DNA of 5,932 nt from Microcaldota archaeon (GTDB lineage: Archaea > Micrarchaeota > Micrarchaeia > Burarchaeales > JAKAKT01), in the NCBI GenBank assembly GCA_026396425.1, contig JAPLWU010000004.1:1-5932 (forward strand). The letters are read 5' to 3'. The notes below the pieces were generated by a model. It did not search any database and had not been told where the DNA came from. It was given only the letters and a program-made list of their open reading frames with translations. Made by a program: the position numbers and the translations under genes. Positions 1 to 4,673 of the stretch are shown here, piece after piece. Each line of letters begins with the position of its first letter. Within the stretch, counting starts at the first letter, position 1.

Positions 1-349
1 TTGCCCAAACCGCCTCTGCCCCCAAATCCTTTGCAGTCACCACGATTCTGGGCGCTCCCGCCATGCCGGTAAGGCCGCCGCTCGCGGCCAGAACGAAAAC
101 AAGCGACGCTCCCCTAAGTCTTTTCCTTATCTCCCCCAAATCCTCCTTCACGGCAAGCCCAACTTCCGAAGCTTTCTCCGGCTTTCTTCCCCCAAGCGTC
201 TTTTTCCCAATCAGCAGCTTCCCGATTCTTCCGGACAGTTTTGCAAGGTCTTTCTTATCCGTATCCACTGCCAGCAAAGAGCAGCCCTTTGGGAGCTTCC
301 TGAATTTCCCGAGGGCCTTTCCCCCTATTCCACCCATTCCGATAATCAC
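1..349 (-). CDS. Divergent FtsZ/tubulin-family protein, N-terminal part (runs off the window)
   Basis: The first 116 residues follow the FtsZ N-terminal GTPase domain in order: a glycine-rich first loop (GMGGIGG, residues 4-10), a strand ending in VDTD (FtsZ usually NTD), an IGKKTLGGRKP stretch where FtsZ has the LGAGGNP loop, then the tubulin signature region. FtsZ proteins normally bind GTP through GGGTGTG and polymerise at the division site. Here the aligned residues 91-97 read GGLTGMA, so three of seven signature positions differ; GTP binding or hydrolysis may be altered. I chose GTG at 349 because it is the only canonical start after the in-frame stop at 380-382, it overlaps the upstream stop as GTGA (translational coupling), and a GGTGAT motif lies upstream (365-370), though at a long 15-nt spacing. 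It could be an FtsZ paralogue rather than the main cell-division FtsZ. Family assignment is fairly sure, function is not. The C-terminus lies outside the window. Confidence 0.8.
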   Translation of the reverse strand, partial: MIIGMGGIGGKALGKFRKLPKGCSLLAVDTDKKDLAKLSGRIGKLLIGKKTLGGRKPEKASEVGLAVKEDLGEIRKRLRGASLVFVLAASGGLTGMAGAPRIVVTAKDLGAEAVWA

Positions 350-561
350 GATTTTTTGGATTTTATCACCCTCTTTCTTTTACTCGGCCTCATCTTTTCC
401 TTTTCGTACAGGCCGGGATAGTGCTTTTTGGGGAAATACAGCTCCTTGTCGCACAGGCACATATCGCCCTTTTCAAGGTAAATCCATCGCCGATAGGGAA
501 TCACGTTTATCGGGTGGATTTTCCCGCATTTTTCGCACCTGTACGATTCGTCAAATGCCAT
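346..561 (-). CDS. Small four-cysteine (putative zinc-binding) protein, 71 aa
   Basis: I do not recognise this family. Visible features are a CEKCGK knuckle (C9, C12) and a CLC pair (C35, C37), which together could hold one zinc ion in a ribbon-like fold (inference), an aromatic and basic middle (YRRWIYL), and a lysine/arginine-rich tail from about residue 54 that could contact nucleic acid. The ATG at 561 has a good ribosome binding site, AGGTGAGG, within 565-574. The gene lies 64 nt downstream of the dockerin-like gene on the same strand with no clear promoter between them. Its stop overlaps the GTG start of the FtsZ-like gene by 4 nt, so these two are very likely translated together, which suggests a role linked to the FtsZ-like protein. 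That the gene is real is supported by the ribosome binding site and overlap; its role is unknown. Confidence 0.7.
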   Translation of the reverse strand: MAFDESYRCEKCGKIHPINVIPYRRWIYLEKGDMCLCDKELYFPKKHYPGLYEKEKMRPSKRKRVIKSKKS

Positions 562-625
562 TTTCCCTCACCTTTTTGGCTTCTGTGGGTTCATATCCCC
601 AGGATAATCATTACCCCAAACCAAT

Positions 626-958
626 TCAGGCCATCATTTCAACCATGACGTCCCTGCACCACATCCTCTGCTCCAGACTTCCCTTCTGGGCCGCACCGTA
701 GTGCCCGCCGAAAATGGCGAAATCGCTCAGGTTGATTCTCCCGTCGTGGTTGAAGTCGATGGAATCGTCGTATTCGACGTTCCCTGCCTGCGTATTGTAG
801 GATGAGCTGAAAGCCCCTCTCACCGCATTGCAGTACTTCATTCCGACGTCCACCGGCTGCCCCTGGTCTTCCAAGAGCAGTATCGGCGTTGCCGCGTATG
901 CCGTAGCTGCCGCAAGCGCTGCCACCAGCACGAAAGCGGCCAATATCTTTGCGTCCAT
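626..958 (-). CDS. Secreted protein with a single dockerin-type EF-hand loop, 110 aa
   Basis: Residues 1-22 look like a signal peptide: a short charged start (MDAK), a hydrophobic run rich in Ala/Leu/Val, and an AYA-A cleavage site after residue 22. Residues 68-79 form a complete calcium-binding loop of dockerin/EF-hand type with ligands D68, N70, D72, N76 and D79, followed by FAIFGGHYG, typical of dockerin type I repeats. Only one such repeat is present, whereas dockerins usually carry two. C43 and C101 could form a disulfide bond outside the cell. The start at 958 is preferred because it gives a classic signal peptide and has the strong site GAGGTGAG at 965-972. An in-frame ATG at 1006, with its own GAGGT motif, would add 16 residues before the signal peptide. 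It is the first gene after the leftward promoter. A role in cell-surface or calcium-dependent attachment is inference. Confidence 0.75.
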   Translation of the reverse strand: MDAKILAAFVLVAALAAATAYAATPILLLEDQGQPVDVGMKYCNAVRGAFSSSYNTQAGNVEYDDSIDFNHDGRINLSDFAIFGGHYGAAQKGSLEQRMWCRDVMVEMMA

Positions 959-964
959 AGTTTT

Positions 965-972
965 CTCACCTC
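965..972 (-). promoter_or_regulatory. Ribosome binding site that decides the start at 958
   Basis: On the minus strand this reads GAGGTGAG, six bases before the ATG at 958. It is stronger than the GAGGT motif before the upstream in-frame ATG at 1006, and the protein beginning at 958 starts with a standard signal peptide. Both sites could be used. Confidence 0.6.
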
Positions 973-1040
973 TAAATGGTAAACTCGGGGCTCCCTGCGT
1001 CCCCATGTTTTACCTCTACTGTCTAGTTTAATACTTCATA

Positions 1041-1048
1041 TATATAAA
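1041..1048 (-). promoter_or_regulatory. Archaeal TATA box for the leftward gene cluster
   Basis: The minus strand reads GGTTTATATATA across this site, a good TATA box with purines just upstream where the TFB recognition element lies. Archaeal transcription starts about 25 bases downstream, so near 1015-1020. That gives a leader of about 60 nt for the start at 958, or about 10-15 nt for the ATG at 1006. Confidence 0.6.
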
Positions 1049-1069
1049 CCTTTACTCGACAGCATAGCT

Positions 1070-1077
1070 TTTATATA
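1070..1077 (+). promoter_or_regulatory. Archaeal TATA box for the CARF/effector gene run
   Basis: TTTATATA in the context GCTTTTATATACC. The expected transcription start is near 1100, just before the repeat-rich leader at 1106. It stands back to back with the leftward TATA box about 29 bases away, forming a compact divergent promoter. Confidence 0.55.
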
Positions 1078-1105
1078 CCTTATGCCCCATAACCTTTACG
1101 TGGGA

Positions 1106-1216
1106 GTCACATACTCACGCCTAAAGGCGTGGGTTTGTGGTGGTATTACGTGGCAAAACGTGTCGCCTTTACCTCCGCCTCTAGGCGGAGGCTGCGGGGC
1201 GTGAGTATGTGGTGAC
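1106..1216 (+). promoter_or_regulatory. Structured mRNA leader with alternative pairings over the CARF gene start
   Basis: Three related segments are visible. The left arm (1106-1121, GTCACATACTCACGCC) is the reverse complement of 1198-1216 except for a 3-base bulge; 1198-1216 contains the likely ribosome binding site (GCGTGAG) and both candidate GTG starts of the CARF gene. The left arm also pairs with the adjacent segment 1126-1134 to make a 9-bp hairpin with loop TAAA (1113-1134, one G-T pair). In addition 1126-1144 is a direct repeat of 1198-1216 (15 of 19 bases identical). A separate perfect 8-bp hairpin lies at 1172-1191 (CCTCCGCC, loop TCTA, GGCGGAGG). The two pairings of the left arm exclude each other, so the leader could switch between an exposed and a buried start site. 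The pairings are seen directly; regulation is inference. The hairpins also recall the end palindromes of IS200/IS605 elements, so a small mobile-element relic is the main alternative. Confidence 0.6.
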
Positions 1217-1601
1217 GCTCATCTCGACATTCTACTCTTTTGAGCCGTTCGTTACTGCGGCGCACGCCTATTCGCCCTCCCGCATCGTGCTCGTCGTGGC
1301 CAGGGAGAGCCTCCAGAAAACGCAGGTGCAGGGGGACATAAAGAAGGTCAAGGACCTCTACGGGAAGGTTGCGGGCATAGAAATCGCGCAGGTGAACGGC
1401 TCGGACCTGCTTTCCACCGCGGAAGACACCGTAAAGCTGCTTGAGCGGGACGATTCCAAGAAGATTGTGAACGTGAGCGGGGGCTGGAAGCTGCTTGCGC
1501 AGGGGGTTTTGTACGGCTGCTACGCCCGGCCGGAGCTGGTTGAGAAGATAGTCTGCAACAACCTGGAGGACAACTCGCTCGTGGGACTGGCGATAATATG
1601 A
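1209..1601 (+). CDS. CARF-domain protein lacking the usual C-terminal winged helix (Csa3-like sensor half), 130 aa
   Basis: The whole protein matches the CARF Rossmann-like fold of Csa3-type regulators: first strand and helix LISTFYSFEPF (4-14), second strand RIVLVV (25-30), a later strand plus helix over residues 57-80, and the typical ligand-site motif VNVSGGWKLLAQG (87-99). CARF domains bind cyclic oligoadenylates made during type III CRISPR defence, or related nucleotides. Csa3 proteins continue into a DNA-binding winged helix, but this ORF stops six codons after LEDNSLV. The final GLAII-stop resembles the ends GRLAVL-stop and GRLAML-stop of the two winged-helix remnants downstream, suggesting an internal deletion of the winged helix. 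Starts at GTG 1209 or GTG 1212 are both possible; a GCGTGAG site at 1199-1205 suits 1212 slightly better. Both lie inside the pairing region of the leader. It may be a functional lone sensor working with the next gene, or a decaying gene. Confidence 0.75.
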   Translation: MVTLISTFYSFEPFVTAAHAYSPSRIVLVVARESLQKTQVQGDIKKVKDLYGKVAGIEIAQVNGSDLLSTAEDTVKLLERDDSKKIVNVSGGWKLLAQGVLYGCYARPELVEKIVCNNLEDNSLVGLAII

Positions 1602-1602
1602 T

Positions 1603-1610
1603 GGGGTGAG
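1603..1610 (+). promoter_or_regulatory. Ribosome binding site that decides the nuclease start at 1615
   Basis: GGGGTGAG, two bases after the CARF stop codon and four bases before ATG 1615. It matches the GGTGAG-type sites of the neighbouring genes. The in-frame GTG at 1606 lies inside this site and is therefore an unlikely start. Confidence 0.6.
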
Positions 1611-1614
1611 TTGG

Positions 1615-2487
1615 ATGGGACGAGTATACTCGATTGTGACTTGTAATGAAAGATCTGATGAGGCCGCTGAGGCGTGGATTAAAGAGGGGATATGCGCAGT
1701 CGGTTGGTATGATGGCATAGATTTGCAGGGAGTTAAAACGAAAGAACAGCTTGTTCAAAAACTTAAGAAGAATGGGATAAGAAAACCAAATACGAAGTCG
1801 GTAAATGAAGTCCTCCATTTTCTTGAGATAAATAAAGGTGATGTAGTTATAGCATATCAACGGAACAACACAATAGCGGCTGTCGGAGAAGTCATCTCGG
1901 ATTATCATTTTAACGTAACTAACTCGGTGGGTAGCCCTGATGGATTTAATTACCAACATCAAAAGAAGGTGAAATGGCTAGATCACCCTAGAGAGTTTTC
2001 AAGACACGAATTACCCTCGCCTATAGCTGGCAGAGTAACTCTCAGGGGCAAAACGACTTTAGAAATCAAAACACAATATAATGCATTGCAGTTTCTAAAA
2101 ATGGTCAGAGGTTTGATGGTTTCGGAACACGAAGGTTGTTTTAATGAGGATATGGTAAAAGCGGGCTTATCAAAGTACGTAAAAATATACTCTAACGATA
2201 TGGAAACGGGCCTAAAAATAATCAAAGAGGAGAGGCATATAGATGACGAGAACAAACCAGACTTTATCGCTAAAGATAGAACCGGAAAAACGGTCATTAT
2301 TGAATGTAAAGGCAACCGTGTCGGTTCAGCCGCAATCGAACAGATTCTCAGATATAAACGAAGTTATGGAAAAAATGCACGTTATTTCCTGATTGGGTTT
2401 ACCTTTGATAGGCGCGCTATAGAACAAGCAAGAAAAGAGAATATCGTGGTTTACGAAGTAGATCTTAAGTTCAAGAGGATGGCTTGA
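1615..2487 (+). CDS. EVE/PUA-like domain plus NucS-like PD-(D/E)XK endonuclease, 290 aa
   Basis: Residues 1 to about 150 look like an EVE/PUA-like domain of the kind that reads modified bases: a first strand (VYSIVTCN), AWIKEGICAVGWYDGID (20-36), a strand GDVVIAYQRNNTIAAVGEV (75-93) and a later KVKWLDHP (118-125). Residues about 200-290 form a nuclease domain with the PD-(D/E)XK active-site pattern D216, then E230-C-K232, followed by IEQILRY (241-247), as in NucS-type endonucleases. Known EVE-nuclease fusions act as modification-dependent restriction enzymes, so cleavage of modified foreign DNA is the likely role (inference). The gene starts 13 bases after the CARF stop. It is clearly AT-rich and uses AGA, ATA and AAA heavily: bases 1741-1800 hold 20 G/C of 60, against 39 of 60 at 3001-3060 in the next gene. 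This points to separate acquisition. Nuclease domain call is firm; the EVE call is somewhat less so. Confidence 0.8.
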   Translation: MGRVYSIVTCNERSDEAAEAWIKEGICAVGWYDGIDLQGVKTKEQLVQKLKKNGIRKPNTKSVNEVLHFLEINKGDVVIAYQRNNTIAAVGEVISDYHFNVTNSVGSPDGFNYQHQKKVKWLDHPREFSRHELPSPIAGRVTLRGKTTLEIKTQYNALQFLKMVRGLMVSEHEGCFNEDMVKAGLSKYVKIYSNDMETGLKIIKEERHIDDENKPDFIAKDRTGKTVIIECKGNRVGSAAIEQILRYKRSYGKNARYFLIGFTFDRRAIEQARKENIVVYEVDLKFKRMA

Positions 2488-2498
2488 ATGTTGAGCCT

Positions 2499-2549
2499 GT
2501 CGACTGGAGATTCGAGATAACGATGGCGGGAAGATTGGCGGTGCTTTAG
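2499..2549 (+). pseudogene. Remnant 1: C-terminal end of a winged-helix (CARF-wHTH-like) regulator
   Basis: The reading frame gives VDWRFEITMAGRLAVL and a TAG stop, the wing and last helix of a winged-helix DNA-binding domain. Nothing upstream in this frame continues the domain: the bases before about 2499 belong to the end of the nuclease gene and a short junction. The same end, with mostly synonymous changes, occurs at 3925-3972. The stop lies two bases before the start codon of the Schlafen-type gene, and GGCGGTG inside the remnant (2537-2543) is the best ribosome binding site for that gene, which may explain why this stub was kept. Origin from a CARF-wHTH gene is inferred from its position. 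Confidence 0.65.
2511..2549 (+). repeat. Dispersed direct repeat, copy 1 (partner at 3934-3972)
   Basis: The two copies share 17 identical bases in a row (TTCGAGATAACGATGGC) and most of the following positions. The differences fall largely at third codon positions, and both copies keep the same reading frame to the stop. This is the pattern of two related genes, not of a fresh duplication or a recombinase core site. Confidence 0.7.
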
Positions 2550-2551
2550 GG

Positions 2552-3874
2552 ATGGAAAAGAAGGAACTCGAATTTATCATACGGCAGGGCGAAAGCCTAA
2601 CTGCAGAGTTCAAGAGGAGCTTCAGCCCGAAGATTGACGAGGACATTGTCGCGTTCTCCAACTCTCGGGGCGGGAACATCCTCCTAGGGGTGCAGGATGA
2701 CAAAGCCATTGCCGGGGCCGAGCTCACGAACGATCTGCGCGCCAAGACGCTCTCGCTTGCCCGGAACTGCAAGCCGTCCATCGAGGTTTCGATAAGCCAG
2801 GTGGATAAACTGGTCGTCATCTCCATTCCAGAAGGCAGTGAAAAGCCGTATTCTTGCGCCACCGGCTACTTCCGAAGGCTGGACGGAGCAACACAGAAGA
2901 TGAACCGCGACGAGCTTCGGTTGATGTTTGCCAAAAACGAGGTTATGCCGTTTGAGGAGCGCCCGTCGCAGGCTTCGCTCAAGGACATATCCGGGGAGAA
3001 GGTGCGCGCATTCCTTCGCGAAGCCCACCTTCCGAAAGCGCCACGGCAGTCGCTTCTCACCAGCCTGAAGCTCTATTCCGACGGGCGGGTGAACAACGCA
3101 GGCGCGATGTTCTTCGCCAAAAACCCGCGCAATTTCATACTGCAGTGCCAGATGTCCTGCATAGCCTTCAAGGGAACCGAACAGATGGACATATACGACA
3201 GGACGGATGTGAGAGACGACCTGCTTTCGCAGTTCAACGCCGGGATATTCTTCCTGAAGAAGCACCTCAACCTCATAAGCACCATAAAAGGCGTCAACCG
3301 GGTGGATGAATACGATATCCCGCTCGATGCGCTCCGCGAGGCAGTTGCAAACGCGATAATGCACCGCGACTATTCCGTCCGCGGAACCGACCTCACGATA
3401 CACGTCTTTGACGACCGGGTGGAGATAACGAACCCGTCTATTTTGCTGGCTGGCACCGACCCGCGCACTTTGGAGGGCGTGTCGATAAGGCATAACGAGA
3501 TAATAGCGGACATGTTTTACAGGATGGACAAGGCTGAGCGCGCCGGAACAGGCATAATGAAGATGCGCCGGATTATGAAAAGCGCAGGGCTTGTCGCGCC
3601 GAAGCTGGTTCCCGGCCCGTTCTGCAGGATAATTTTCGAGAGGCCGGAGAAGAATGTCCCCATAAATGTCCCCATAAATGTCCCTGAAAGGCTCGCTTCA
3701 ATCACTAAATTGATATCAGAAAACAACAGGATTTCCGCGCCCGAATTGTCGAAACTCCTGAACGTTACTGAAAAGACCGTCAAGCGAGACTTGCAGAAAC
3801 TCAAGCGCGATGGCGTGTTGAAGCGCATCGGGCCAACAAAGGGCGGGCGTTGGGAAATAGTTAAGTTAAAGTGA
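2552..3874 (+). CDS. Schlafen AlbA_2 / GHKL ATPase-like / winged-helix protein, 440 aa
   Basis: Three domains are visible. Residues about 10-125 form the Schlafen AlbA_2 domain, with ESLTAEFK (14-21) and AFSNSRGGNILLGV (34-47). Residues about 255-345 match a GHKL-type ATP-binding domain (HATPase_c_4): REAVANAIMHRDY (262-274), DDRVEITNPS (287-296) and AERAGTGIMKMR (328-339). Residues about 381-437 form a winged helix (ISAPELSKLLNVTEKTVKRD). A repeated NVPI linker joins the last two. Such proteins are usually annotated as ATP-binding transcriptional regulators and are common in defence islands and next to toxins; some AlbA/Schlafen proteins cut or bind RNA. Length and domain order are complete for the family. 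The start lies two bases after remnant 1, which supplies the ribosome binding site. Base composition is GC-rich, unlike the gene before it. Whether it is an effector or the regulator of the neighbours cannot be told from sequence. Confidence 0.85.
   Translation: MEKKELEFIIRQGESLTAEFKRSFSPKIDEDIVAFSNSRGGNILLGVQDDKAIAGAELTNDLRAKTLSLARNCKPSIEVSISQVDKLVVISIPEGSEKPYSCATGYFRRLDGATQKMNRDELRLMFAKNEVMPFEERPSQASLKDISGEKVRAFLREAHLPKAPRQSLLTSLKLYSDGRVNNAGAMFFAKNPRNFILQCQMSCIAFKGTEQMDIYDRTDVRDDLLSQFNAGIFFLKKHLNLISTIKGVNRVDEYDIPLDALREAVANAIMHRDYSVRGTDLTIHVFDDRVEITNPSILLAGTDPRTLEGVSIRHNEIIADMFYRMDKAERAGTGIMKMRRIMKSAGLVAPKLVPGPFCRIIFERPEKNVPINVPINVPERLASITKLISENNRISAPELSKLLNVTEKTVKRDLQKLKRDGVLKRIGPTKGGRWEIVKLK
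3653..3684 (+). repeat. 12-bp tandem repeat coding for the NVPI linker
   Basis: AATGTCCCCATA occurs twice in full and a third time as the first eight bases. It codes NVPINVPINVP between the ATPase-like and winged-helix domains. Similar short repeats (for example NVP or NLG/ENLG runs) are common in this protein family and probably vary in copy number. Confidence 0.75.
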
Positions 3875-3972
3875 AAGGGATGATTTACCAGCACCAGAAA
3901 GAGCTTCGGGAAATGGGTTATGTTGACGAGAAGTTCGAGATAACGATGGCCGGGAGATTGGCGATGTTGTGA
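3871..3972 (+). pseudogene. Remnant 2: C-terminal 33 codons of a winged-helix (CARF-wHTH-like) regulator
   Basis: From an in-frame GTG at 3871 (or ATG 3880) the sequence reads KGMIYQHQKELREMGYV, then DEKFEITMAGRLAML and TGA. This is the recognition helix, wing and last helix of a winged-helix domain; the preceding helices and any sensor domain are missing, and an in-frame TAA lies at 3862-3864. It starts inside the end of the Schlafen-type gene and its stop overlaps the GTG start of the DUF3800 gene by 4 nt (GTGA). Remnant 1 has the same end. It could be translated as a small peptide, but half a winged helix is unlikely to fold or bind DNA alone, so I call it a gene remnant that probably keeps a translational-coupling role. 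Confidence 0.65.
3934..3972 (+). repeat. Dispersed direct repeat, copy 2 (partner at 2511-2549)
   Basis: Second copy of the winged-helix tail described for copy 1. Both copies end directly at the start of the next gene, so together they flank the Schlafen-type gene like a cassette. Confidence 0.7.
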
Positions 3973-4673
3973 GTGGTTTTATGGCTTTGCCCGAATCCGC
4001 GGTTGTGTTTAAAAACGATGAAACTCCTCGCGAAGGAACCGCCCAGAAACGGCATATCGAATACATATTCATAGACGAAAGCGGCGATCTGGGTGAATAC
4101 GGCTCGGTCTACTTCACGATTGTGGCGCTCGCAACGCACGCCCCGGCAGTGCTTGGGAGGATAATCAAACGGGTGAGGGAAAGGAAACTGAAAAAGAAAT
4201 TGAGGGAGCTTTCGGAGATAAAAGCCAACAACTCCACCGAAGCCATAAGGAAGGACGTTCTGCGGAGGCTTTCGGGCTGCGAATGCTCCATCTCCGCGGT
4301 CGCCATTCAAAAATCCAAGGTCAAGGAGAACCTGTTTAAGCACAAGGAAAAGCTTTACAATTACCTTTGCGGGTTGCTGTTTGAACACATAAGCCTGAAC
4401 ACTGAGGTAGTGGACATAACGGTTGACCGGAAGCACGGAAATATGCTTCTTCAGGAGGATTTCAACCGATACGTAGAGTCCAGGATAAAATCAAGAAACG
4501 CATCATTGGAGATTAGAATAAGGCATCTCGAATCCCACGCTTCAAGCGCCCTCCAGGTAGTCGATTTCGTAGCTTGGGCGGTGAACCGAAAGTTCACGCA
4601 CGGCGATTCCTCGTATTACGACATCATCAAGCATAGGATAAGAAACCAGGGCAAAGAGGAGATTTGGAGATGA
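3969..4673 (+). CDS. DUF3800 family protein (predicted RNase H-like nuclease), 234 aa
   Basis: The family is recognised by its first strand YIFIDESGDLG (32-42), where D36 is the expected metal-binding acid, by DITVDRKH (149-156, acid D153), and by the C-terminal motif HLESHASSALQVVDFVAWAVNRKF (187-209), split as ESH, LQVVDF and AWAVNRKF, with E188 and D199 as further candidate acids. DUF3800 proteins are predicted metal-dependent nucleases of RNase H-like fold and occur often in phage-defence and mobile regions; no reaction is firmly established for most. GTG 3969 overlaps the stop of remnant 2 (GTGA), which favours coupling. ATG 3981 is an alternative that would remove four residues not needed for the domain, with GTGAG seven bases before it. 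Its stop overlaps the ATG of the next ORF (ATGA). Composition matches the Schlafen-type gene more than the AT-rich nuclease. Confidence 0.8.
   Translation: MSGFMALPESAVVFKNDETPREGTAQKRHIEYIFIDESGDLGEYGSVYFTIVALATHAPAVLGRIIKRVRERKLKKKLRELSEIKANNSTEAIRKDVLRRLSGCECSISAVAIQKSKVKENLFKHKEKLYNYLCGLLFEHISLNTEVVDITVDRKHGNMLLQEDFNRYVESRIKSRNASLEIRIRHLESHASSALQVVDFVAWAVNRKFTHGDSSYYDIIKHRIRNQGKEEIWR

Noticed and set aside
63..701. Long plus-strand open frame of 212 codons
   Set aside because: It lies opposite the FtsZ-like gene, the four-cysteine gene and part of the EF-hand gene, all of which have clear motifs and start signals. The translation is low-complexity (Ser/Pro/Phe-rich), typical of an antisense shadow.
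1106..1216. A tRNA or other cloverleaf RNA gene
   Set aside because: The stems suggest a multi-arm fold, but there is no T-loop or anticodon arm pattern, and the closing stem overlaps the start of a coding gene.
1606..1614. GTG 1606 as the start of the nuclease gene
   Set aside because: It falls within the GGGGTGAG ribosome binding site that is well placed for ATG 1615; the three extra residues add nothing to the domain.
1348..1962. Minus-strand open frame of 204 codons across the CARF and nuclease genes
   Set aside because: It crosses a sharp composition boundary and lies antisense to two supported coding regions; its sequence has no recognisable motif.
2684..3493. Minus-strand open frame of 269 codons
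   Set aside because: It is opposite the Schlafen AlbA_2/GHKL protein, which has three recognised domains. The GC-rich codon pattern of that gene explains the open antisense frame.
2511..3972. The repeated 39-bp segments as recombinase attachment sites or CRISPR-like repeats
   Set aside because: Only two copies exist, their differences are mainly at synonymous codon positions, and both read as the same protein end, so shared protein ancestry explains them better. No integrase or cas gene is in the window.
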